Source: an uncultured Lachnospiraceae bacterium
Lineage (GTDB): Bacteria; Bacillota; Clostridia; Lachnospirales; Lachnospiraceae
Length of the DNA stretch: 64,000 nt
Direction of reading: 5' to 3'
Assembly (NCBI GenBank): GCA_910586555.1
Contig: CAJUJY010000006.1
Location: 1 to 64,000 of the forward strand
The position numbers and the translations under genes are program-made. The notes beneath the pieces were generated by a model, which was not told the DNA's origin, searched no databases, and saw only the letters and a program-made list of their open reading frames with translations. Positions 45,737 to 54,065 of this stretch are shown piece by piece. The stretch's first letter is position 1; each line of letters starts with the position of its first letter.

Positions 45737-47431
45737 TCAGCCACAATATTTTGCAATGGTATCCCATACAGAGGGCATTTCCATTCCAAGCTTCCAGAAT
45801 GCCATGCCTGCTGCATTCTCATTAACAACGGCTTTCATCTTTAAATCAAGCGATTTCGGGTTTTCTATCCACATCTTACGTATGGAACTTCCAGACCTGT
45901 ATTCAATATAATCAAGCCCTGCTTCTTCGTCCCATACCGTTTCAGTTCCTGAATTTCCAGCAAGTTCAGATGCATATTTCATGGAACATGCTTCAGATGA
46001 AAGTTCTATATTTCCATCTTTTGTTGTTTCTGTCCATATCCTTGAATAAAATGGTAGTGCAATTATAGTTTGTTCTGCTGGCACCTGTTTTATAGTATTA
46101 ACTACAGAATCTTTAACATATCCCAGTGAAGATACAGGGCCTGCCTCTTCAGAACCAGCATAATATTCATCATATGCCATTGTAATAATATAATCTGCTA
46201 CACGCGCCTGCTCTGTCCTGTTATAATATTCAGAATAGCTTGCAGGAGGATAGTTATCTATAGAAAGGACTATCCCGTTATTACGGCACATAATACTTAA
46301 TTCCCTTATAAATTGTATAAAATCTTCACCGTTTTCCTTTCTTACATTCTCAAAATCTATATTTATCCCGTCAAGATTGTATTTTATTGCTTCTGCCATA
46401 AGGTTTTTGGCAAGCCTCTGCCTTCTTGAAGTTGCCCTTAAAACCTTGCCAATCTTCATTCCTGGGTCAAAATCGTCACACAGCCCCCATACCTGCACTC
46501 CTGCGGCATGAGCACGTTCAATATATGTATAATCTGCTATAGATGAAATATTTCCAGCATTGTCTATTGTTTTAAACCATGTGGGTGATACTACATTAAC
46601 ACCTTTTGTTGAAGAAAGCAAATCTGTTAATGCAGCATTGGCAGATTTATTTGTTACCTGGTGCCATACAAGATTTACCTTTTCACCTAAAAGAGTATGC
46701 GTATATTCCTCTTCTTTAAAATCTGTTGTCCTGGTTTCTTCTATGGCCTCCCCAAGTTTTTCTTTTTTAATATATCCTGTAATGCCATCTTCTGTCATTG
46801 CCTTACAAAAGCCGTCACCACTTTCTTCTTCCAATATGCGCAGCTTTGTGCCAGAAGCAGTATCAAGAAGGACTGCGCTTTTACTATCTGCCTTAAATCG
46901 CAACTGGGTTTCTTTCTTTACTGTATTATATTTTTCCTTTTCACCATATTTATAATTTATAACAACCCTGTCTGGATTGTCAAATTTCTTATAATCAAGT
47001 GCTGTATATTGTTTTATATAATCTATTGCAACATAAACTGCATCATTATAAATCTTAACAATCTCATAATCCTTTGTTTCTTTCCTTTTATTAGTATAAC
47101 ATATATTACTGTTTAATTCTGCTGAAACCACAGCAGATGATGTACTGTACAGAAGCTTGTTCTCCACAGAATCCCAGTAAAACCCTGGATTAAGCATGTC
47201 TTTTATTATATCCATTCCAATATAAACCTGCCCGTCTTCATATAATCCTGGTTCTGTAACAGCTTCTTCCTGCATTATCAGTTTTGCCATTCCTTCTGGC
47301 ACATTAAAATAATCCTTAAGCTCCATATGCTCTTTACTTGGCATATTCTTCCGTAAAATTATAATAATAGAAGTTACCATAATAACTAATACTATTACTG
47401 CCACCGGGATTAAAATTTGTTTCTTTTTCAT
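45737..47431 (-). CDS. Membrane-anchored glycoside hydrolase family 18 protein
   Basis: This is a 564-residue protein with a membrane segment at residues 6-28. A copper-amine-oxidase-like N-terminal region follows (about 60-160), then an SH3-like segment (TASGTKLRILEEESGDGFCKAMTEDGITGYI) and a GH18 barrel with the catalytic DGINIDFENV (Glu as acid). Related bacterial GH18 proteins include the spore peptidoglycan glucosaminidases of the YaaH/SleL group. Its place upstream of cwlD supports a role in spore or vegetative cell-wall turnover. The start ATG follows AAGGAAGCTGACAT. Confidence 0.88.
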   Translation of the reverse strand: MKKKQILIPVAVIVLVIMVTSIIIILRKNMPSKEHMELKDYFNVPEGMAKLIMQEEAVTEPGLYEDGQVYIGMDIIKDMLNPGFYWDSVENKLLYSTSSAVVSAELNSNICYTNKRKETKDYEIVKIYNDAVYVAIDYIKQYTALDYKKFDNPDRVVINYKYGEKEKYNTVKKETQLRFKADSKSAVLLDTASGTKLRILEEESGDGFCKAMTEDGITGYIKKEKLGEAIEETRTTDFKEEEYTHTLLGEKVNLVWHQVTNKSANAALTDLLSSTKGVNVVSPTWFKTIDNAGNISSIADYTYIERAHAAGVQVWGLCDDFDPGMKIGKVLRATSRRQRLAKNLMAEAIKYNLDGINIDFENVRKENGEDFIQFIRELSIMCRNNGIVLSIDNYPPASYSEYYNRTEQARVADYIITMAYDEYYAGSEEAGPVSSLGYVKDSVVNTIKQVPAEQTIIALPFYSRIWTETTKDGNIELSSEACSMKYASELAGNSGTETVWDEEAGLDYIEYRSGSSIRKMWIENPKSLDLKMKAVVNENAAGMAFWKLGMEMPSVWDTIAKYCG

Positions 47432-47520
47432 ATGTCAGCTTCCTTTTCTTCTCATATAGTTATATTATGATAAGTATAACACTTTATATGTAGATAGACA
47501 AGAAGTCTTATAATTAAAAA

Positions 47521-47555
47521 TGGCCAGGAAATCCCGGGCAAGATCCCCCTGGCCA
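47521..47555 (-). terminator. Rho-independent terminator
   Basis: On the minus strand the stem TGGCCAGG/CCTGGCCA is followed by TTTTTAATT. It ends the transcript of the 77-residue gene. Confidence 0.85.
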
Positions 47556-47627
47556 GTTTACAGCTTACAACCTTATATTTTAAAGGGCTGCCAAACCTTC
47601 CATGATAATGTAATAAATTAAAATATT

Positions 47628-47861
47628 TCAGACACTTATGATACGTTCAAAGTCTATCTGTACTATCCTGCCATGTTCATCACCCGTATAGCTTTTCATA
47701 TAATAATTATTTTCCATTACATTTTTAAGCTGGTCTACGTTATCAAGCGAATACTGCCTGCCATCAATTTTTACTTCAATACCAGTATTTTCTGCCTGTT
47801 TTATTTCAGATACAAGCCATGAGTACATAATATCCTTTAGTTCTTCTGGTTTAATGTCCAA
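47628..47861 (-). CDS. Hypothetical protein, 77 aa
   Basis: This is a small acidic protein, MDIKPEELKDIMYSWLVSEIKQAENTGIEVKIDGRQYSLDN..., with no family I recognise. The initiator is TTG, supported by GGGAGGCAGG upstream. It is followed 70 bases later by a clear terminator, and so is a single-gene transcript divergent from mecA. Confidence 0.6.
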   Translation of the reverse strand: MDIKPEELKDIMYSWLVSEIKQAENTGIEVKIDGRQYSLDNVDQLKNVMENNYYMKSYTGDEHGRIVQIDFERIISV

Positions 47862-48342
47862 TTTTACCTGCCTCCCATAAAATAACAGCTATGTGCTTTG
47901 TGATACGCTGTTTAAATTTCCTAAATACTTTATATAAAAGAGTTACGGATTCCTTATATTTATGGTATAAGTAAAATATGCCTGCCATAATATCAAGTGC
48001 CTGTTTTTCCTCCTTTCTTTGTAGAACCCGTTTCCCTGGTGTGTATTATATTATAATGTATAGATAACAGGCTATAGTATATTTGACAGTATTGCCAGAG
48101 GTTTTTTGTAGCAAACCCCGGGGGTTTTTTATAAAACCTCACATTTCCATCACATTTAAAATTAATAAACAATAAACTTGAAAAAACTCCTAGTATTTCT
48201 TATCACAATTTACAAACCCTATTTATTACGGGAAAATTATCTTTTACGTTGACTTATATTATAGTTTAAATTATAATTTGAGTAAGGATATATGTACTAT
48301 TTTGACGATTATTGCAATTTTTAAAAGAAGGGAAGTGAGCCT
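47862..48342 (+). promoter_or_regulatory. Divergent spacer with the mecA promoter
   Basis: No gene is seen in these 480 bases. TTGACT (48249-48254), a 17-base spacer and a perfect TATAAT (48272-48277) form a strong promoter 66 bases before mecA. Around 48098-48140 there is a chain of short inverted repeats (GGTTT...AAACC, AACCCC/GGGGGTT, GGTTTT...AAAACC) that could be a terminator or operator cluster. I see no CtsR-type GGTCAAA repeat. Confidence 0.65.
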
Positions 48343-49134
48343 GTGCGAATAGAAAAAATTAGCGACAAACAAATACGCTGTACTTTAAATAAACAAGATC
48401 TATCTGACCGCGAACTCCGTATTAGCGAGCTGGCATATGGAACTGATAAGGCAAAAGCACTTTTCCGCGACATGATGCAGCAGGCTTCCTATGAGTTTGG
48501 ATTTGAAACGGAAGATATTCCTTTAATGATAGAAGCAATACCAATGTATCCTGATACTCTTGTACTTGTTATCACTAAAGTTGACGATCCTGACGAACTG
48601 GATACACGTTTTTCCAGCTTTTCAGATAATCCTGATGAATTATACGAAGACAGCGGGTATGAATATGATATTGAGGATTCCTTAGATACCAGCCTTCCTG
48701 GAAATTATATTCCTGAAGAGGGGGATACATTGTCATTTGTCCCAGATATACAGGAAGAACCTGAAACAGATTTTATATCACTGTCAGAAGCACTTGGCAT
48801 GGAGCCAAGGCCTAAAACACCTGACATAGAAATTAGTACAGATATCATTAGAGCCTATTCATTTAAAAAACTTGAAGACATAGCTGCATTTGCATACAGC
48901 CTGGATAACATATATAACGGCGATAATACCGTTTATAAAGATAATGCTAAAGGAATCTATTACCTTATATTGCATAAATCACACCATTCACCAGATGTAT
49001 TTAATAAAGTTTGCAATATGGCATGGGAATATGGCGCCCTTTTAAAAAATACTTATGTAATCCCCTCTTACTTTGAAGAGCATTTTGAACCACTTATAAA
49101 AAATAGTGCTTTGCAAACCCTTGCAAAAATCTGA
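48343..49134 (+). CDS. mecA: Adaptor protein MecA
   Basis: This 263-residue adaptor binds targets through its N-terminal domain (MRIEKISDKQIRCTLNKQDLSDRELRISELAYG) and ClpC through the C-terminal domain (about residues 165-263: YSFKKLEDIAAFAYSLDNIY ... LILHKSHH). The two are joined by an acidic linker of variable sequence. In Bacillus MecA delivers proteins to ClpCP. The initiator is GTG behind GGGAAGTGAGCCT. A perfect 14-bp terminator stem ends the transcript at 49196. Confidence 0.95.
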   Translation: MRIEKISDKQIRCTLNKQDLSDRELRISELAYGTDKAKALFRDMMQQASYEFGFETEDIPLMIEAIPMYPDTLVLVITKVDDPDELDTRFSSFSDNPDELYEDSGYEYDIEDSLDTSLPGNYIPEEGDTLSFVPDIQEEPETDFISLSEALGMEPRPKTPDIEISTDIIRAYSFKKLEDIAAFAYSLDNIYNGDNTVYKDNAKGIYYLILHKSHHSPDVFNKVCNMAWEYGALLKNTYVIPSYFEEHFEPLIKNSALQTLAKI

Positions 49135-49158
49135 TATATTTATTGTGGTGGAGAAATT

Positions 49159-49198
49159 AAAATATGGCATGCCTGTATACCAGCATGCCATATTTTAT
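49159..49198 (+). terminator. Terminator after mecA
   Basis: The 14-bp perfect stem AAAATATGGCATGC (49159-49172) with GCATGCCATATTTT (49183-49196) has a 10-base loop and is followed by ATCTTT. Confidence 0.85.
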
Positions 49199-49282
49199 CT
49201 TTATACTGTAAAACAAATACCAATAATACATGTTTAATAGTAAAAATATCCACAGCCTGTATTATATGGAAAAGCTAAACTA

Positions 49283-49489
49283 TTATTTTTTAGCTAAATA
49301 CTCATTAACAGTATCAACTAGTTTTGAAGCATCAAGTCCATGCACTACAGCAGCCTCGGCAAGGCTTTCACCCTGTGAAGCAGGGCAGCCTATGCAATGC
49401 ATGCCTGATCCTACAAGAATAGGCCCAATACCTGGATCCAGTGCAAGCATGTCTGCTATTATCATATCTTCTGATACTCTCTCTGTCAT
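49283..49489 (-). CDS. DUF1858 domain protein
   Basis: This 68-residue protein has the DUF1858 core: MIIADMLALDPGIGPILVGSGMHCIGCPASQGESLAEAAVVHGLD. The CxxC in HCIGCPAS is typical of the family, which is linked to hybrid-cluster and iron-sulfur contexts, though its role is not known. The start ATG at 49489 is fixed by GAGGATATT; the longer in-frame form to 49552 has no ribosome site. A ferredoxin gene lies upstream on the same strand. Confidence 0.9.
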   Translation of the reverse strand: MTERVSEDMIIADMLALDPGIGPILVGSGMHCIGCPASQGESLAEAAVVHGLDASKLVDTVNEYLAKK

Positions 49490-49642
49490 AATATCCTCAT
49501 TTCTGCGTTGCATATATTTATAAAACTGCCAGCCTGTTTTTACAGAAGGCAACGCACTTCTTTATATAGGACTGCTATAAAGCCTGGCAGCAATATTTTA
49601 CATTAGTTATCTCCTATAAACATCCTTTTATGCCAGGCACTT

Positions 49643-49663
49643 AAAAAGCTGCCGTCTTGCAGC
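49643..49663 (-). terminator. Terminator after ferredoxin
   Basis: On the minus strand the stem GCTGC/GCAGC with a 6-base loop is followed by TTTTT. It lies 50 bases after the ferredoxin stop. A second, weaker stem precedes it. Confidence 0.75.
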
Positions 49664-49712
49664 GAAAAAAACCGCCTGCCAGCCAGCAGCCCTATGTCCT
49701 AAATACAATAAA

Positions 49713-49883
49713 TTATTCTTCAGAAATTGCACCTGAAGGGCATGTTCCAGCACAAGCGCCACAACTGATACATGTATCAGGATCGATTACATAATGTGAA
49801 TCTCCTTCTGAGATAGCACCTACTGGACATCCGCCTGCACAAGCACCACAGCTTACGCAGTCATCACTAATTACATATGCCAT
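49713..49883 (-). CDS. 2x[4Fe-4S] ferredoxin
   Basis: This short gene encodes 56 residues. Two CxxCxxCxxxCP clusters are visible, CVSCGACAGGCP near residue 9 and CISCGACAGTCP near residue 38, with the internal pseudo-twofold repeat of clostridial ferredoxins. It carries electrons at low potential for fermentative enzymes and hydrogenases. The start follows AAAGGAGGGACTTTAGA. It is a single-gene transcript with its own terminator. Confidence 0.97.
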   Translation of the reverse strand: MAYVISDDCVSCGACAGGCPVGAISEGDSHYVIDPDTCISCGACAGTCPSGAISEE

Positions 49884-50068
49884 TCTAAAGTCCCTCCTTT
49901 TAATTTTGTCTTTTTATTATAATACACATACAAAAATATTACAAGGACAAACTGCATATTTTTTATAGGAAATTTGCCGTTACTTATTCACACCCGGACT
50001 ATTATCTAGTAAGGATAATGTACTATATTGTTATAATATGTATAAATATATTATATAAGCTTTATTTA

Positions 50069-51280
50069 TTAGAAGTCTACGTCTGTATCATAATAGCAGC
50101 ATTTAAGCAGTTTCTCCATCTCCTCCTGTGAAGGCTGGCGTGGGTTAGAACCTGTACATGCATCTAAAAGTGCATTGGCTGCTATAGAAGGCAGTTTCTC
50201 AAGAAATTCATCTTCTGGCACAATGCCTGTTTCTGCCGGGACACCTCCCTCACCATAATTCTTTATGCAGTGAGGTATATTAAGGTCATCATTCATTTTT
50301 CTTAAATAATTTATAAGTATATCTGTTTTTTCATCATCTGTATTTCCACCAAGGCCCATATAATCCACGATTTCACCATAACGTTTCTTTGCTGTTTCAT
50401 CTTTGCTGTTAAACTTTATAACTTTAGGCAAATACATTGCATTGGCAGCGCCATGTATTATATGCCCGTTTTTAAATACAGCACCTGTCTTATGTGCCAT
50501 TGAATGTACAATGCCAAGAAGTGCATTAGAAAACGCCATTCCTGCAAGACATTGTGCATCATGCATCTTGTTTCTGCTGTCCATATCACCGTTATATGAT
50601 TTTACAAGGTCTGTTTCTATCATTTTGATTGCCCAGATTGCAAGAGGATCTGTATAATTACAGTTAGCAGTTGATACATATGCCTCTATTGCATGTGTCA
50701 TGGCATCCATTCCTGTATGTGCTACAAGGTGCACTGGCATTGTTTCTGCAAGCCCTGAATCCACTATTGCAACGTCTGGTGTAATCTCAAAATCAGCTAT
50801 AGGGTATTTAATGCCCTTTTCATAATCTGTTATAATTGAAAATGCTGTTACTTCTGTAGCTGTGCCTGATGTAGAAGAGATTGCACAGAAACGTGCTTTT
50901 TTACGGAGTGGTGGTATTCCAAATACCTTACACATATCTTCAAATGTAATATCAGGATATTCATATTTAATCCACATAGCCTTGGCAGCATCAATAGGTG
51001 AACCTCCGCCCATTGCCACAATCCAGTCAGGCCCAAACTTCTGCATAACCTCTGCACCGCGCATAACAGTTTCTACAGAAGGGTCAGGTTCAATGCCTTC
51101 AAACAGCTCTACTTCCATTCCTGCTTCCTTAAGGTAATTAACCGCTTTGTCAAGAAACCCGTTTCTTTTCATAGAGCCGCCGCCTACGCATATAATTGCT
51201 TTCTTGCCAGTAAAATTTTTTAATGCTTCTAAAGAACCCTTGCCATGGTATAAATCCCTTGGTAATGTAAATCTTGCCAT
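50069..51280 (-). CDS. Iron-containing alcohol dehydrogenase
   Basis: This 403-residue group III NAD(P)-dependent alcohol dehydrogenase has the dinucleotide motif AMGGGSPIDAAKAMW, STSGTATEVTAFSI, and the metal-binding region HLVAHTGMDAMTHAIEAYVS with GIVHSMAHKTGAVF and IIHGAANAMYLP. The family reduces aldehydes such as butanal or acetaldehyde in fermentation; the substrate is not clear. The start ATG follows AAGGAGGAAAGTT. The leader contains ATGTG...CACAT, a possible but weak operator. It is monocistronic. Confidence 0.95.
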   Translation of the reverse strand: MARFTLPRDLYHGKGSLEALKNFTGKKAIICVGGGSMKRNGFLDKAVNYLKEAGMEVELFEGIEPDPSVETVMRGAEVMQKFGPDWIVAMGGGSPIDAAKAMWIKYEYPDITFEDMCKVFGIPPLRKKARFCAISSTSGTATEVTAFSIITDYEKGIKYPIADFEITPDVAIVDSGLAETMPVHLVAHTGMDAMTHAIEAYVSTANCNYTDPLAIWAIKMIETDLVKSYNGDMDSRNKMHDAQCLAGMAFSNALLGIVHSMAHKTGAVFKNGHIIHGAANAMYLPKVIKFNSKDETAKKRYGEIVDYMGLGGNTDDEKTDILINYLRKMNDDLNIPHCIKNYGEGGVPAETGIVPEDEFLEKLPSIAANALLDACTGSNPRQPSQEEMEKLLKCCYYDTDVDF

Positions 51281-51423
51281 AACTTTCCTCCTTATTTTGT
51301 TAAATCTGGCTAAATTTATGTGGTTTTCAACACATTTTTGTTACATATTTATATATTAACATTACCAGATTTATACGTCAACCAGGAAATCCAGTTTTAC
51401 CAATGCTTTAAAAGTGGCAAGGT

Positions 51424-51455
51424 TAAAAATACACTGGCAGGATATCCTGCCAGTG
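51424..51455 (-). terminator. Terminator of sigK
   Basis: On the minus strand the 10-bp stem CACTGGCAGG/CCTGCCAGTG with an ATAT loop is followed by TATTTTTAA, immediately after the sigK stop. Confidence 0.9.
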
Positions 51456-51456
51456 C

Positions 51457-51828
51457 CTATACTGGGATAAAGCTCTCATAGGCTTTTTTAAGTTTACTTA
51501 AAGCATTTTTCTCAATTCTCGATACATATGAACGTGATATGCCATATTTTGCTGCTATTTCCCTCTGTGTCCTTTCCTTTTTACCATCAAGCCCATATCT
51601 CATAATTATAATATCTTTTTCCCTTTCATCTAGTGTTTTATTAATTATCCTGCCTAATTTTGAAATATTTTCCTGCATTGTAACACGTTCAGCTATATCT
51701 TCCTCTTCATATTCAATAATATCTATAAGGCTTATTTCATTCCCCTCCTTATCAGATCCTATTGAATCATATAAATATACATCTTTGGAAGCCTTTTTAT
51801 CTGAACGCATCATCATAAGCAGTTCATT
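51457..51828 (-). CDS. sigK: RNA polymerase sigma-K, C-terminal half (split gene)
   Basis: This is the second half of the mother-cell sigma factor. From codon AAT at 51828 it encodes 123 residues: NELLMMMRSDKK, then SLIDIIEYEEED, then the region 4 helix-turn-helix TQREIAAKYGISRSYVSRIE. It has no ribosome site of its own; ATG 51816 lies within the split region 2. Joined to the N-terminal half (61916-61644) at the common AA, it gives CIE-NELLMM and an open 214-codon gene. Function therefore needs excision of the element. A strong terminator follows. Confidence 0.93.
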   Translation of the reverse strand, partial: NELLMMMRSDKKASKDVYLYDSIGSDKEGNEISLIDIIEYEEEDIAERVTMQENISKLGRIINKTLDEREKDIIIMRYGLDGKKERTQREIAAKYGISRSYVSRIEKNALSKLKKAYESFIPV

Positions 51829-51853
51829 ACCACTACAACATCATTGGCAGCAT
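51827..51853 (-). other. Attachment site at the sigK C-half junction
   Basis: On the minus strand an arm beginning ATGCTGCCAATG and ending TAGTGGT (51853-51829) precedes the crossover AA (51828-51827), then sigK continues TGAACTGCTTATG. The arm overlaps the last codons and the TGA stop of the recombinase. Confidence 0.85.
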
Positions 51854-53529
51854 TTAGGATATATTACTGCATTTTCACCGTCCCATACTATTTCCCTTAC
51901 AACCATCTTAATAATATCTTTCTGCCTGGCTGGTTTTATAAGCTTCCAGGTTTCTTCTTTAAGATGTATAATATTTAAAGCAAATGCTTCATATGAAAAA
52001 TTATCTGTATTATATATATTTTTATTTTGTTTTTCATTATACTGTTTTTGCAGTTTATTTTTTATATCTGTAATTTCGTCTATTTTTTTTAATATAAGCT
52101 CTGTTGTATTTTCATTTCTGCTTTTACCAAGGGCATCAATTAATGATTCCGCCTGTCTGCCATATTCCTTTATTTGTTTTTGTATTATATCTTTTTCATA
52201 TTTCTTGTCTGTATTCTTTCTTGCTTTCTCTATTACCTCCTGTAAATAACCATATTCTGTTATTATTCTTTCTTTCAAGCCAAGGATTTCTGAAACTACC
52301 ATTTTGTCTAAAATATTTCCGGATATATTAGGCATCTGGCATAAATTCCCCCTGCTTTTTTCTTTACATTCACACTGGTAATAATACTTTTTTTCACCAT
52401 CCACTGTTTTCCTTCCGCCTTTTGGACGCATAAAAGAACCACACTTTCCACAACGTACAATTCCTGATAAAAGTGCCCCTGTCGTCTTAGGGTAACGGTA
52501 GCTTTTTCCTGAATTATTTTTAATTATTTCCTGGGTCTTAATCCACACTTCTGGTTCAATAATCCCACTATGTTCACCTGCTGCAATAATCCAGTCTTTT
52601 GCATTATTAATTCTTTGCCCTCCTGCTTTGCAATTATTTTTATTATAGGCAATAAGCCCTCTTTTTCCATCAAACATTCCTGGTTCTGAATAAACCCCAT
52701 AGCCTTTTTCTACCAGGTATTTATAAACACTTTTGCCTGCCATGCAATATACTGGATTTGAAAGGATTGCCTTAAGAGTATATCTTCCATACATTTTCCC
52801 AGATCTGGTATAGTAATTATTATTCATAAGATATGTTTCAAGCTTTGTAAGTGAACCCAGTTCAAGGTATTTATAATATAAAATCTTTACAATACCTGCT
52901 TCTTCTTCTATGGTTTCAAGACAATACCTGCTTCTTTTCCTGCCTGTGCTGTCAGTTTCTTCAATTTTTATGCTTTTAAACCCAAGTGGTGTCCTTCCTC
53001 CAAGCCAGTGCCCTTTCTTGGCAAGGGAATACATATTATCAGTAATGCGCTCTGCTATAGTTTCCCTTTCTAACTGTGCAAATACTGAAGCAATATACAT
53101 CATTGCCCTTCCCATTGGTGTCCTTGTATCAAATGCTTCATTAACAGAAATAAAACCAACACCATAACCAGTAAACTTTGCAACTAATTCCGAAAAATCT
53201 TTTACACTTCTGCTTATACGGTCAAGGCGGTAACAAATAATTATTTGTATTTTTCCATGCTCTACATCTGAAATTAACCTTACCATTGCCGGACGTGATA
53301 CTATATCCTTTCCAGAAATTCCTTCATCTTCGTAGATTTCTACTGTAAGTATTTCTTCATCTTCCCCATTTATTAAATGGTTTTTAATATATTCCTTACA
53401 AGATTTCACCTGGTTTCCAATAGAATTTCCCTTGCCTGTAAATTTAGACTTACGTGCATAAATACCAATTCTTTTTGTTTTTTTTATTACACTTTTGTCT
53501 TCTACAGCTTTATTTTCCACTTCTTCCAT
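51841..53529 (-). CDS. Large serine recombinase of the sigK element (SpoIVCA-like)
   Basis: This 562-residue site-specific recombinase is predicted to excise the element and rejoin sigK. The N-terminal resolvase domain (residues 20-165) has GIYARKSKFTGKGNS with the nucleophilic Ser, YRLDRISRS, and the ERETIAERI helix. A recombinase domain follows, then a zinc-ribbon domain (CGKCGSF ... CECKEKSRGNLC) and a long coiled-coil (about 415-500). The stop codon lies in the att arm. The 62-residue ORF upstream overlaps its start by 20 bases. The start ATG follows GGTGGTAAAAAGAA. By analogy it should be expressed in the mother cell. Confidence 0.94.
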   Translation of the reverse strand: MEEVENKAVEDKSVIKKTKRIGIYARKSKFTGKGNSIGNQVKSCKEYIKNHLINGEDEEILTVEIYEDEGISGKDIVSRPAMVRLISDVEHGKIQIIICYRLDRISRSVKDFSELVAKFTGYGVGFISVNEAFDTRTPMGRAMMYIASVFAQLERETIAERITDNMYSLAKKGHWLGGRTPLGFKSIKIEETDSTGRKRSRYCLETIEEEAGIVKILYYKYLELGSLTKLETYLMNNNYYTRSGKMYGRYTLKAILSNPVYCMAGKSVYKYLVEKGYGVYSEPGMFDGKRGLIAYNKNNCKAGGQRINNAKDWIIAAGEHSGIIEPEVWIKTQEIIKNNSGKSYRYPKTTGALLSGIVRCGKCGSFMRPKGGRKTVDGEKKYYYQCECKEKSRGNLCQMPNISGNILDKMVVSEILGLKERIITEYGYLQEVIEKARKNTDKKYEKDIIQKQIKEYGRQAESLIDALGKSRNENTTELILKKIDEITDIKNKLQKQYNEKQNKNIYNTDNFSYEAFALNIIHLKEETWKLIKPARQKDIIKMVVREIVWDGENAVIYPKCCQ

Positions 53530-53698
53530 TTCTTTTTACCACCGTTAATAAATGGCATAGCTGCCTGTCTGTTAATTCCATATTCCCTAAGATTTCTTTT
53601 ACAGCTTCTATATGCATTTCCTGCAAAGACCTGGTTAAGGCATGTTCAGGAATACCATTTCTGGAAATACTAACATTTACATTCAGGGATTTTGCCAT
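53510..53698 (-). CDS. Small protein upstream of the recombinase; candidate directionality factor
   Basis: This 62-residue basic protein, MAKSLNVNVSISRNGIPEHALTRSLQEMHIEAVKEILGNMELTDRQLCHLLTVVKRNGRSGK, has no family I recognise. It overlaps the recombinase start by 20 bases, so the two are translationally coupled; its ribosome site is GAGGTGGTGGC. Excision of the C. difficile skin element needs a small element-encoded directionality factor. The position, size and charge suit such a role, but the sequence does not prove it. Confidence 0.6.
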   Translation of the reverse strand: MAKSLNVNVSISRNGIPEHALTRSLQEMHIEAVKEILGNMELTDRQLCHLLTVVKRNGRSGK

Positions 53699-53995
53699 GC
53701 CACCACCTCTGCAAAACTATTTATTCTTTAATATCATATGCATTATATACTATTAAAATTAAACTTCTTTACATAATTAACTTTTTTATCTCCTTTAATA
53801 CCCAGTTATTTGTATAAAATATATAAAAACGAACAATTAATATTGTATAAAAAGTAGAAACATTATTAAAAACTGCTAATTACGGCAAATGTCGTTTTCC
53901 AATAGCTGGCTTTTTTATATAATTTAACTACAAAACTGATGTAGCAGTAATAAAAAATTGTAAAAAATTAATACAACTAGTAAACTATAATACCA
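53699..53995. other. Divergent control region of the element
   Basis: No gene is seen. On the minus strand TATAAT and CATATGAT-like sequences lie close to the small ORF, but no convincing -35 was found. On the plus strand TATAAT at about 53985-53990 precedes the PNP leader, also with a poor -35, as expected for an activator-dependent promoter. An imperfect dyad ACTG-ATGTAG-CAGT at about 53934-53947 could be a site for the Crp-type regulator encoded downstream. Confidence 0.35.
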
Positions 53996-54050
53996 GGCTT
54001 TGTATCTGTGCGCTACAGCCACAAAGCCGCTTAAGAACAAAAACAGCGCA
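53996..54050 (+). promoter_or_regulatory. Candidate pseudoknot RNA element (copy 2, PNP)
   Basis: GGCTTTGT (53996-54003) pairs with ACAAAGCC (54021-54028), with an inner CTGT/ACAG stem. The loop TGCGCT (54009-54014) can pair with AGCGCA (54045-54050), which runs straight into GAAAAGAGG, the ribosome site of PNP. Sequence in the paired parts differs from the other copies, yet the pairing is kept, which supports structure. Confidence 0.65.
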
Positions 54051-54065
54051 GAAAAGAGGGATACT

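Noticed and set aside
51281..51423. Rex-type operator before the alcohol dehydrogenase
   Set aside because: ATGTG...CACAT is symmetric but does not match the TTGTGAA/TTAACAA consensus well enough to call.
51539..52249. Plus-strand ORF of 236 codons opposite the recombinase and sigK
   Set aside because: It is antisense to two well supported genes, crosses the att junction and has a hydrophobic, Ser-rich composition without a ribosome site.
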